Below, piece after piece: positions 52,678 through 60,439 of a stretch of DNA of 64,000 nucleotides (position 1 is its first letter; every line of letters starts with the position of its first letter). The notes under the pieces were generated by a model. That model did no database searches. It was not told the origin of the DNA and was given only the letters and a program-made list of their open reading frames with translations. The stretch is from Rhodospirillales bacterium (GTDB taxonomy: Bacteria > Pseudomonadota > Alphaproteobacteria > ATCC43930 > CGMCC-115725), in the NCBI GenBank assembly GCA_947473305.1, contig CANJCB010000003.1, positions 124,001 to 188,000 on the forward strand. The letters are read 5' to 3'. Both the position numbers and the translations under genes were made by a program.

Positions 52678-53676
52678 ATGGCGATCGCAGAAACGGCACT
52701 TGCGGCGGGCTGGCTCAAAGCCCGCAGCTTCGACCTGCGCTTCATCCTGGGCACGGCCGGCCTGGCGCTGGGCAGCGCCGCCGCGGTGGCCAGCGCACCG
52801 AGACTCTTTCCCATCGTCCTCCTCGCCGACCTCTGGCTCCTGAGCTATCCCCATGTGGCGGCCACCTTCACCCGCCTCTGCTTCGACCGGCAGGGCTTCG
52901 AGCGCCATCACCTCCTGGTGACGGTGCTGCCCTCCTTCGTGCTGATCGGGACGGCGGGCCTCTCCTTCGCCGGCGGCGTCTGGCTCTCCATGAGCGTCTA
53001 TTTCTATTGGCAATGGTTCCATTACACGCGGCAGAGCTGGGGCATCGCCAAGGCCTACCGGCGGCTTGTCCTCAGGCCGCAGGAGGAATGGGCGGAGCGG
53101 CTCGCCTTCGCGCTGGTCCCGCTCTGGGGCGTGCTGCAACGCTCGGCGCGGGGGCCGGAGACATTGCTCGGCTTCGAGATCCGGCTCCTGCCCGTGCCGC
53201 AGGTCCTGGCGGATATCGTCGGCATCGCGGCAGCGCTGGCGCTCGCCTGGTGGATCCTCGACCGGCTGATCGCCTGGCGCGAGGGGCGGCTCTCTCCTAT
53301 GCACACGCTTTATGTGGCGAGCCATCACGTGATGTTCGCACTGGGCTATGGGATCGTCGTCTCGATTGACCTCGGCTGGCTCACGCTCAACATCTGGCAC
53401 AATCTTCAATATCTGGGCTTCGTCTGGCTCGCCAATCACCGGCGCTTCGGGGACCGACCCAGCGCCGAGGCGCCCTTCCTCGCGACCCTCAGCCGGAGCG
53501 GCAGCGGCGCGCGCTATGCGCTGGTCTGCATCGGCTTCGCGGGCACCGCTTACCTGGCGATCCAGAATCTCGTCTGGCTTCTGCCGGCGGCGGCGATCCT
53601 CTACCAGACGATCAATTTCCACCATTACATCGTCGACGCGATCATCTGGCGGCGAGGGCGGCGAGCCGCCGCATGA
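52678..53676 (+). CDS. Polytopic membrane protein with histidine clusters
   Basis: 332 residues from the ATG at 52678 (GGGAG six bases upstream). Eight or so membrane helices. Clusters of histidine sit at helix ends: SYPHV (56-60), WFHYTRQSWG (113-122), ASHHVMF (214-220), NIWHNLQYLGFVW (238-250) and NFHHYIVDAIIW (313-324). This spacing recalls membrane di-metal enzymes such as desaturases or hydroxylases, but I do not recognise a family. The stop overlaps the acyltransferase start (ATGA), so a joint lipid- or sugar-modifying job is plausible. Confidence 0.8.
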   Translation: MAIAETALAAGWLKARSFDLRFILGTAGLALGSAAAVASAPRLFPIVLLADLWLLSYPHVAATFTRLCFDRQGFERHHLLVTVLPSFVLIGTAGLSFAGGVWLSMSVYFYWQWFHYTRQSWGIAKAYRRLVLRPQEEWAERLAFALVPLWGVLQRSARGPETLLGFEIRLLPVPQVLADIVGIAAALALAWWILDRLIAWREGRLSPMHTLYVASHHVMFALGYGIVVSIDLGWLTLNIWHNLQYLGFVWLANHRRFGDRPSAEAPFLATLSRSGSGARYALVCIGFAGTAYLAIQNLVWLLPAAAILYQTINFHHYIVDAIIWRRGRRAAA

Positions 53677-54818
53677 CAGCTCCCGCCGACCGCCGCATCC
53701 CCGCGCTCGACGGCTTGCGGGCTTTGGCGATCCTCCTCGTCATGGCCCGCCACGGGGTCAGGCCCTTCTGGTCGGCGGAAGGCCTGATGCCGCTCGGTCC
53801 CTGGGACGCGGCCATCCCGCTCCTCAACGGCTGGATCGGGGTCGATCTCTTCTTCGGATTGAGCGGCTTCCTGATCGCGCGCCATATCCTCGACCGGATC
53901 GAGGGCGGCGGCTTCCGGCCCGGCGACTATCTCAAGCGGCGCGCGCTCAGGATCGGCCCCGCCTACGTCGGGGCGCTGCTGGTGGCGGTCTCGGGCATCG
54001 TGCCGTTCTACGGGGTGGCGCAGGACCAGCTCAGCCTGCGGGTCATCTATCACCTCCTCTTCCTGCAGGATTATCTGCCCTCCGACATCGTCGTGGCGTT
54101 CTGGTCGCTGGGGGTCGAGGAGAAATTCTATCTCCTCGCTCCGGTCCTGGTCCTGACGGCGCTGCGGCTCGACGGCGGATGGCGCTGGACGGCCCTGGCG
54201 GCGCTCGCCGCGATGCCGGGCCTGATGCGGCTCACGACCCATCTCGCCAGCCCGGGCATCGCAGGCTACGAAGCCTATTTCGAAACCTTCCGCAGCCCCT
54301 TCCACATGACCTTCGACGGCATGGTCGCGGGCACGATCTGCGCCTTCATTGCCAGGAAGGACGCCGTCTCGCGCCCTCTCGCGCATGGCCTCTTCTGGCT
54401 CGGGGCGCTGCCGATCCTCGGTCTCGTCGCCGCGACGCCCCTGCTGGAAGCGCCGGGACCTTTCGCCAAGATCCTGCTGCCGGCGCTACTCGCGGCCGGC
54501 ACGGGGGCGATGATCCTGGGTCTCGTCTCCTCGGGCGGGCCGGCGTTCTTCCGGGCAGCGATCTTCACGCAAGTCGCGCGGCTCTCCTACAGCCTCTATC
54601 TCGTCCATATGATGACGATCCCCCTGGCCTATCTGACGGCGGAGCGGCTGGCGGGGCCGGGGCTCGCGGGCTTCCTCGTCTTCCTGCCGATCTACGGGAC
54701 GCTGTCGGCTGGGGCCGCGGCGCTTCTGCACGGCCTGGTCGAGCGGCCCTTCCTATCGGGCGGCGCGCAGGCCCGATGGATCTCGCGGCCGCTTGCAACA
54801 ATAAAACCCACAGTTTGA
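53673..54818 (+). CDS. Acyltransferase 3 family membrane protein (OafA/YrhL type)
   Basis: 381 residues with about ten membrane helices. IPALDGLRALAILLVMARHG (catalytic His in the RxxxxxxxxxxxxH pattern), GVDLFFGLSGFLIARHIL, and RRALRIGPAYVGALL mark the family. It transfers acyl groups to sugars or peptidoglycan from the membrane. It is coupled by a four-base overlap to the histidine-rich membrane protein. The location between two pilus operons suggests acylation of a surface structure, which is an inference. Confidence 0.92.
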   Translation: MTAPADRRIPALDGLRALAILLVMARHGVRPFWSAEGLMPLGPWDAAIPLLNGWIGVDLFFGLSGFLIARHILDRIEGGGFRPGDYLKRRALRIGPAYVGALLVAVSGIVPFYGVAQDQLSLRVIYHLLFLQDYLPSDIVVAFWSLGVEEKFYLLAPVLVLTALRLDGGWRWTALAALAAMPGLMRLTTHLASPGIAGYEAYFETFRSPFHMTFDGMVAGTICAFIARKDAVSRPLAHGLFWLGALPILGLVAATPLLEAPGPFAKILLPALLAAGTGAMILGLVSSGGPAFFRAAIFTQVARLSYSLYLVHMMTIPLAYLTAERLAGPGLAGFLVFLPIYGTLSAGAAALLHGLVERPFLSGGAQARWISRPLATIKPTV

Positions 54819-54844
54819 GAGAAAGACTATTTCTCTCAATATTT
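54815..54844 (+). terminator. Probable terminator overlapping the acyltransferase stop
   Basis: TTGAGAGAAA (54815-54824) and TTTCTCTCAA (54830-54839) form a perfect ten-base stem, followed by TATTT. The stop codon TGA is inside the left arm. Confidence 0.6.
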
Positions 54845-54950
54845 AGAAACAAGTAATCCGCATCGGAACTGAAACAAATTGCCAATCCCGCGCAGTCGGG
54901 CACATTGGTAAATACAAGGTTATCGGGCTTTGAAGCCCCGGAGGAACGCC

Positions 54951-55130
54951 ATGCGTCGATATCTGTCACAGCTTGCACGCGACCGGAGCGGCGTCACGGC
55001 CATCGAATACGGCTTGCTGGGCGCCCTGATCGCCATGGTCATCATCGTCGGGGTCACCACCGCCGGGACCTCGCTCAACAGCAAATACACGACCTTCTCC
55101 ACGACACTCAACTCTGCCGGCGGACCCTAG
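54951..55130 (+). CDS. flp: Flp-type pilin, copy 1
   Basis: 59 residues from the ATG at 54951 (GGAGG seven bases upstream). The leader RRYLSQLARDRSG is followed by VTAIEYGLLGALIAMVIIVG: cleavage after Gly with Glu at +5, the Flp prepilin signature. It ends NSAGGP. It has its own strong terminator and is thus made separately from the assembly genes. Confidence 0.95.
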   Translation: MRRYLSQLARDRSGVTAIEYGLLGALIAMVIIVGVTTAGTSLNSKYTTFSTTLNSAGGP

Positions 55131-55165
55131 GTCCAGCGACCGCTCACCCCCACGAGCGGCTTAGC

Positions 55166-55210
55166 GCCGCCGCCGTCGCCCAATCCCCGGGCGATGGCGG
55201 CGGCTTTTTT
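55166..55210 (+). terminator. Rho-independent terminator of flp copy 1
   Basis: GCCGCCGCCGTCGCCC (55166-55181) pairs with GGGCGATGGCGGCGGC (55189-55204), with one mismatch/G-U, and six T follow. Confidence 0.93.
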
Positions 55211-55403
55211 ATTTAACTAAAGAAATAAAAATTAAAATTATCCCTGGATACGGGTAAATTTTATATTCGATTTTTCCCCATATATACTTTCAAATCACCA
55301 ACGATAACTTGATCTATTCCTGTCCAATACTGAACAATTAAGGTTCTGTTAGGAAATTGGACACAAGATTGCCCCGTCAACGACTTGGCGTGGAGACCAC
55401 AAA

Positions 55404-55583
55404 ATGCAGAATTTCATCAAGAAGCTCCTGGGTTGCCAGAGCGGCGTCACGGCCATCGAATACGGCCTCATCGCGGCGCTGATCGCGGTGGTCACGATCA
55501 CCGGCGTGACGGTGGTCGGCACTTCACTCAACACGAAGTACGACACGATCTCGACCAAGGTCACCGCCGCCGGCGGCCCGTAA
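55404..55583 (+). CDS. flp: Flp-type pilin, copy 2
   Basis: 59 residues from the ATG at 55404 (GGAGA upstream) to TAA 55581-55583. QNFIKKLLGCQSG then VTAIEYGLIAALIAVVTITG: same cleavage site and Glu +5 as copy 1, with the same ending AAGGP. The two proteins align without gaps and differ mostly in the leader and surface residues. It is preceded by an A+T-rich promoter region and followed by a large hairpin. Confidence 0.94.
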   Translation: MQNFIKKLLGCQSGVTAIEYGLIAALIAVVTITGVTVVGTSLNTKYDTISTKVTAAGGP

Positions 55584-55593
55584 TCCAAAGGAT

Positions 55594-55645
55594 GGGCCGG
55601 GCAACGAGGGCGGCGTTCTGTCGACCGCCCTCGCTCCCCGGCCCC
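55594..55645 (+). terminator. Large stem-loop between flp copy 2 and cpaA
   Basis: GGGCCGGG...CGAGGGCGG pairs with CCGCCCTCG...CCCGGCCC across an 11-base loop. Only a short T-rich stretch follows (TTCTT). It probably is a leaky terminator or mRNA stabiliser that makes pilin more abundant than the assembly proteins. Confidence 0.7.
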
Positions 55646-55693
55646 CTTCTTCGGGTCTCATGACTTAAAGCAAAGATTTGGTGGGGGGTCGTC

Positions 55694-56206
55694 ATGTCGC
55701 TTACTGCTGAGATCGTCGGAACGATCGCGGTGGCGGTACTGACCGGATCCCTCCTCTGCGCGGCGGCGAGCGACCTCCAGCGCTATCTCATCCCGAATCG
55801 CTATCCGGCGGCGATCCTGCTGGCCTTCCTGGCCCAGGCGCCGCTCACCCCCTATTTCCAGAGCCTGGGCGGCCTCGCCGTGGGCGCCGCGGTGCTGGCG
55901 GCCGGCGCGCTGCTCTTCGCCCGGGGCCTCCTGGGCGGCGGCGACGTCAAACTCCTGGCGGCCGTCGCCTTCTGGGCCGGCCCCTCGATGATCGCGACCT
56001 TCCTTTTCGTCACCTCCCTCACCGGCGCGGTCTTGGCGCTCACCCTATTGAGCCCCGCGCGGCGGCTCTTCCCCGCCCATCCCAACGCGCTCGCCGTCCC
56101 CGGCGATTTTCGCGGCAGGCTTCGCCAGCCCATGCCCTTCGCCGTGGCGATCGCGGCAGGCGGGCTTTTCGTCGCCGCCGCGCGCGTCCCCTACCTGATG
56201 CCCTGA
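55694..56206 (+). CDS. cpaA: Prepilin peptidase CpaA/TadV
   Basis: 170 residues with four to five membrane helices. The two catalytic aspartates of the A24A family are visible in AAASDLQRYLIPN and LGGGDVKLLAAV. It cleaves Flp and TadE-type prepilins at the membrane. The length is normal for TadV. It begins the main assembly operon. Confidence 0.93.
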   Translation: MSLTAEIVGTIAVAVLTGSLLCAAASDLQRYLIPNRYPAAILLAFLAQAPLTPYFQSLGGLAVGAAVLAAGALLFARGLLGGGDVKLLAAVAFWAGPSMIATFLFVTSLTGAVLALTLLSPARRLFPAHPNALAVPGDFRGRLRQPMPFAVAIAAGGLFVAAARVPYLMP

Positions 56207-56219
56207 GCCGGAGTTCCCC

Positions 56220-57071
56220 ATGCTTGCCCATCGCGTCGTCCTGGTCCTGAGCGCGCTTACCGTCGCCGGCGTCACCGCCCTGGTGGGCCGCGCCTGGCTT
56301 CAGGAACGCGGCAGCATGGTGGTTCAGCAGCAACCTGTTCAGACGGCCCCCGGCGTGCAGGTCCTGGTCGCCCGGGGCGAACTTCCCGCCGGGCAGTTCG
56401 TGCGGCCCGAAAACCTGCGCTGGCAGGCCTGGCCCAAGGAAGGCCTGGCCACAACCTATCTCACCCCCGACAAGCAGAAGCTCGAAGACCTCGTGGGCGC
56501 CGTCGTGCGCAGCGGCATCGGCGACGGCGAGCCCATTACGGAAAACCGCATGGTGCGTCCGGGCGACCGGGGCTTCATGGCGGCGGTCCTGACCCCCGGC
56601 ATGCGGGCGGTCGCCGTCTCCGTGACCGCGATCTCGGGCGTCTCGGGCTTCGTCTTTCCGGGCGACCGGGTCGATCTTCTCCTCACCATGCAGGTCGCGC
56701 GGGAGGAGAAGGTCAATTTCCTCCATCACGCCAGCGAGACCGTGCTGCGCAATCTCCGGGTCCTGGCGGTCGATCAGCGCGCCGACGACCAGAAGAAGGA
56801 CGTGCTCGTCGCCAAGACCGCCACCCTGGAAGTCACCGGCAAGCAGGCGGAAACCATCGCCGTCATCGCCGAATTGGGCCGGCTTTCCCTGAGCCTGCGC
56901 AGCCTTGCCCACGATGGCGAAAACGACGAGCAGCGCCTCAGCCACACCTGGGACAGCGAGGCGACCCATCTCCTGCCGCCGCCGGTCTCCCCCACCGAGA
57001 TCCCGCTGAAGGTCAGCGTCGTGCGCGGCGGCGACGCCAAGGATGTCGAGTTCCAAAGGCCCCGTCGCTGA
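56220..57071 (+). CDS. cpaB: Flp pilus assembly protein CpaB
   Basis: 283 residues with an N-terminal membrane anchor and an SAF domain (QVLVARGELPAGQFVRPENL). VVRSGIGDGEPITENRMV and RAVAVSVTAISGVSGFVFPG are the CpaB motifs. It lies in the periplasm and is thought to steady the secretin channel. It follows cpaA after 13 bases. Confidence 0.93.
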   Translation: MLAHRVVLVLSALTVAGVTALVGRAWLQERGSMVVQQQPVQTAPGVQVLVARGELPAGQFVRPENLRWQAWPKEGLATTYLTPDKQKLEDLVGAVVRSGIGDGEPITENRMVRPGDRGFMAAVLTPGMRAVAVSVTAISGVSGFVFPGDRVDLLLTMQVAREEKVNFLHHASETVLRNLRVLAVDQRADDQKKDVLVAKTATLEVTGKQAETIAVIAELGRLSLSLRSLAHDGENDEQRLSHTWDSEATHLLPPPVSPTEIPLKVSVVRGGDAKDVEFQRPRR

Positions 57072-57102
57072 CGGCGGTTTTTTGCGTAGAAGGGATTATG
57101 AA

Positions 57103-58515
57103 ATGTCACGCCTGCCCCGCCTTCTGACCCCGCTCCTGCTCTGGGCCGCGCTTCTCGGCCTGCCCCAGGAAGCGAAGGCCGCGCAGGTCGTGTCGCCAAC
57201 CGGCGCGCCGCTCAACCTCGAAGTCAGCAAGGGCCGCCTCCTCCACCTCGACCATCCTGCGGCGAGCGTCTTCGTGGCCGATCCGGACATCGCGGACATC
57301 CAGGTGAAGTCGCCTTCCCTCGTCTATGTCTTCGGCAAGTCGGCCGGCGAGACGACGCTTTACGCGGTGGGCGAAAACGACCAGCCGCTGCTCTCCTCCA
57401 CCGTGGTGGTGCGCCACAATCTCGCGAAGCTTCAGCAGGCGCTGAAGGCCCTGGTGCCTGGCACCGCCGTCAACGTCAGCACGGTGGACGACCAACTCGT
57501 CTTGGAAGGAACCGTCTATTCAGCGGCCGATGGCGAGGACATCCGCCGCATCGCCGCCCGCTTCGTGCCGGCGGAGGCGCAGCTCATCAACAAGATGAAG
57601 GTCTCCGCGCCCAACCAGGTGAACATCCGGGTCCGCATCGCCGAAATGTCGCGCGAGACGATCAAGGAATTCGGCTTCAACTGGGACGCCCTCTTCCAGC
57701 CCGGCAACTTCAAGTTCGGGCTGGCCCAGGGCATCTCGACCCTGACCGGCACCGGCGCTTTCAACACGCGGACGAGCGTCACCTCCAACACCACGCTCAA
57801 CAACCTCTTCGGTGGTTTCTCCAAGGGCAAGGCCGACTTGAACGTGCTGATCGACGCGCTCGACAATCACGGGCTCGTCACCATTCTCGCCGAGCCCAAT
57901 CTCAGCGCCCTCTCCGGGGAGCCCGCGAGCTTCCTGGCGGGCGGCGAGTTTCCCGTGCCGGTGCCCCAGAGCAACAATTCGATCACCATCGAATTCAAGA
58001 AATTCGGCGTCGGGCTGAATTTCGTCGCGACCATCCTGGGCGACCGGGTCAGCCTGCGCGTCCAGCCCGAGGTGAGCCAGCTTTCCACCGCCGGCTCGAT
58101 CATCGTCTCCAGCATCCAGGTGCCTTCGCTGACGACCCGCCGCGCCGACACGACCGTGGAACTCGCCAGCGGCCAGAGCATGGCCATCGCCGGGCTCCTC
58201 CAGAACAACGTCACCCAGGACATCAACAAGTTCCCCTGGCTCGGCGACGTGCCGGTCGTGGGGCAGCTCTTCCGCTCCGACCGCTTCCGCCGGGACGAAT
58301 CGGAACTCGTCATCATCGTGACGCCCTATATCGTCCGCCCCGTCACCACGGCGAACCGGCTCCAGACCCCGCTCGACGGCTTCAACGTCGCCAGCGACCG
58401 GGACGCGATCATCTACGGCAATAGCTACAAGCCCCAGGCCCTGAAGCAGCGCAACGCGCCGCTCGGCCGCGACGGCACCGCGTTAGTCGGCCCCGCCGGC
58501 TTCGATCTCGACTAG
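57103..58515 (+). CDS. cpaC: Flp pilus outer-membrane secretin CpaC/RcpA
   Basis: 470 residues from the ATG at 57103 (AGAAGGGA upstream) with a signal peptide ending EAKAAQ. N-terminal domain with VFVADPDIADIQVKSPSLV and YVFGKSAGETTLYAVGEN, then BON-like NVSTVDDQLVLEGTVYSA. The C-terminal secretin domain includes ILAEPNLSALSGEPASFLAG, VELASGQSMAIAGLLQN and VPVVGQLFRSDRFRRDESEL. It forms the pore for the pilus. Confidence 0.96.
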   Translation: MSRLPRLLTPLLLWAALLGLPQEAKAAQVVSPTGAPLNLEVSKGRLLHLDHPAASVFVADPDIADIQVKSPSLVYVFGKSAGETTLYAVGENDQPLLSSTVVVRHNLAKLQQALKALVPGTAVNVSTVDDQLVLEGTVYSAADGEDIRRIAARFVPAEAQLINKMKVSAPNQVNIRVRIAEMSRETIKEFGFNWDALFQPGNFKFGLAQGISTLTGTGAFNTRTSVTSNTTLNNLFGGFSKGKADLNVLIDALDNHGLVTILAEPNLSALSGEPASFLAGGEFPVPVPQSNNSITIEFKKFGVGLNFVATILGDRVSLRVQPEVSQLSTAGSIIVSSIQVPSLTTRRADTTVELASGQSMAIAGLLQNNVTQDINKFPWLGDVPVVGQLFRSDRFRRDESELVIIVTPYIVRPVTTANRLQTPLDGFNVASDRDAIIYGNSYKPQALKQRNAPLGRDGTALVGPAGFDLD

Positions 58516-58539
58516 CCCCGTCGTTCCGGGAGATTTCCG

Positions 58540-59226
58540 ATGCAATCCTTCAGACAACCCCTCGCCTTCAGCCTCTTAGCGTTCCTCGCTGCCTGCACGC
58601 CCCCAGCCGCGGAATATTCCGCGGCCGAGGCGCCCAAGGCCCTGCGGGTCGATTACCTGACTTTCCGGCACGAGGCGGGCTTCCTGCCGGGGGCCGCGGC
58701 CCTGACGCCCCAGGAGATCCGGCGGCTCGACGCCTTTCTCGACGACGCCCAGGTCGCGGGCGGTTCCAAGGTCTATCTGCAGGCCCCGCTGGGCGACCGT
58801 CTCGCGGCCCAGCGGTCGGGCGCGCTGGTCAAGGCACTGACGGCGCGCGGGGTTGGGGCGGTCAACCTGCCGGACCGGCCCGGCGCGCAAGCCGACCGGC
58901 TTACCGTGATGGTCGAACGCTATGTGGTGACACCGCCGGACTGCCCGGACTGGACCCGGCAAGCCGTGGAGAACCACGCCAATGCGATGCCCAGCAACTA
59001 TGGCTGCGCGAGCCTCACCAACCTCGCCCTGATGGTGGCCGATCCCCGCGATCTCGCCACCGGCCGCCCGCTGGGACCGGCCGACGCCGATCCGGCGCTC
59101 CTGGCGGTGCAGCGCTATCGGGCGGGGAAGGTCCTGCCGCTCCGCCCCGGTGGCGGCACCGAACCCTTTGCCCCCCCGGCCCCCGCGGCGGCGGCTCCGC
59201 CCGCGACACCACCCGGGCAGAACTGA
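58540..59226 (+). CDS. cpaD: Flp pilus assembly lipoprotein CpaD
   Basis: 228 residues with lipobox LLAFLAACTP (Cys19). CpaD features are RRLDAFLDDAQVAGGSKVYL, VERYVVTPPDCPDWT and NYGCASLTNLALMVADPRDL. The C-terminus is Pro/Ala-rich. It probably helps the secretin to insert in the outer membrane. It is between cpaC and cpaE as in other alphaproteobacteria. Confidence 0.92.
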   Translation: MQSFRQPLAFSLLAFLAACTPPAAEYSAAEAPKALRVDYLTFRHEAGFLPGAAALTPQEIRRLDAFLDDAQVAGGSKVYLQAPLGDRLAAQRSGALVKALTARGVGAVNLPDRPGAQADRLTVMVERYVVTPPDCPDWTRQAVENHANAMPSNYGCASLTNLALMVADPRDLATGRPLGPADADPALLAVQRYRAGKVLPLRPGGGTEPFAPPAPAAAAPPATPPGQN

Positions 59227-59229
59227 ACC

Positions 59230-60435
59230 ATGGCTGACCTCGCCTATGCGGAAACCCGGGAGAGAGGCGAGCTTTCGCTGCTCGCCTGCGTCGCCGACGA
59301 TGTGACGAAGGAGGCGGTGAGCCGGGCCGCCGGGCTGCTCGACTGGCCCGCGGTCAAGGTGCGGACCGGCGGGCTTGCGACCGCCCATCGCTTCCTCGAG
59401 GCAGGCCACCGGGCGAAGGTCATCCTGGTGGATCTTTCGGAGAGCGACGATCCGATCCAGGCGCTCGACGAATTCCTCCAGCTCCTGCCCACCGGCACGC
59501 GCTGCCTGGCGATCGGGAAGCTCAACGACCTCGGCCTCTACCGTGCCGCCAAGTCCATGGGCGCGGCGGATTATCTCGCCAAGCCCGTGTCGGGCGAGAC
59601 CCTGAAGGAAGCTCTCGCCTCAGCCCTTAAGACCGAGATCCGCGAGAAGACCGCCAAGGACGGCAAGACCGTCGCCTTTCTGGGGTCGCGCGGCGGAGCG
59701 GGATCGAGCACCCTGGCCGCCGCCACCGCCTGGTGCCTCGCCAACGACCACCGGCAGAGCGTGGCGCTTCTCGACCTCGACCTTCATTTCGGAACGCTGG
59801 CCCTGAGCCTCGACCTGGAACCCGGCCGGGGCTTGCGCGATGCCCTGGAACATCCGGAACGCATCGACGGGCTTCTCGTCGCCTCCGCCATGGCGCGGCA
59901 GGGAGAGCGCCTCAAGGTGCTGGCCGCCGAGGAGCATCTCGACGAGCCACTGCATTTCGACCGGGCCGCCGCCGCCCCTCTGTTGGGCGCCCTGCGCAGC
60001 GATTTCGACAGCCTGGTGATCGACCTGCCCCGCAGCCTCGACGCGGTGAGCCGCCAGGTACTGGCCATCGCCGACACGCCCGTCCTCGTCACCGATCTGT
60101 CGCTCGCCGGCTTGCGCGACACCGTGCGCCTCGTCGAACTGCTGAAGGTCCTGGGCGCGCGGGGGGCGCCGCTCATCGTCGCCAACCAGGTGGGCGCGGT
60201 CCATCGGGGCGAGATCGGCCAGGGTGAATTCGAAAAGGGCCTGAAGGCCAAGCTCGACTACCTCATCCCCTTCGACGCCAAGGCGGCACTCGCCATGGCC
60301 CGGCAGGGAAAGGCGCTGCCCGCCGCCGCCGCGGGCAGCAAGGCGACCCTTGAGCTGCGCCGTTTCGTGCAGCGCATCGGCGGGGGCGGGACCCGCAAGC
60401 CGCGATCGTTCCTGAAAAAAATCTGGGGGAGTTAA
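59230..60435 (+). CDS. cpaE: Pilus localisation ATPase-like protein CpaE/TadZ
   Basis: 401 residues. The N-terminal receiver-like domain (VILVDLSESDDPIQALDEFL, AADYLAKPVSGETLKEAL) is followed by a MinD/ParA-like domain: VAFLGSRGGAGSSTLAAATA, LLDLDLHFGTLALSLDLEPG, LVTDLSLAGLRDTVRLVELL. The Walker A lysines are replaced (SRGGAGSST), as in other atypical TadZ proteins, so ATP hydrolysis is doubtful. It places the pilus machine at the pole. Confidence 0.92.
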   Translation: MADLAYAETRERGELSLLACVADDVTKEAVSRAAGLLDWPAVKVRTGGLATAHRFLEAGHRAKVILVDLSESDDPIQALDEFLQLLPTGTRCLAIGKLNDLGLYRAAKSMGAADYLAKPVSGETLKEALASALKTEIREKTAKDGKTVAFLGSRGGAGSSTLAAATAWCLANDHRQSVALLDLDLHFGTLALSLDLEPGRGLRDALEHPERIDGLLVASAMARQGERLKVLAAEEHLDEPLHFDRAAAAPLLGALRSDFDSLVIDLPRSLDAVSRQVLAIADTPVLVTDLSLAGLRDTVRLVELLKVLGARGAPLIVANQVGAVHRGEIGQGEFEKGLKAKLDYLIPFDAKAALAMARQGKALPAAAAGSKATLELRRFVQRIGGGGTRKPRSFLKKIWGS

Positions 60436-60439
60436 GCTC

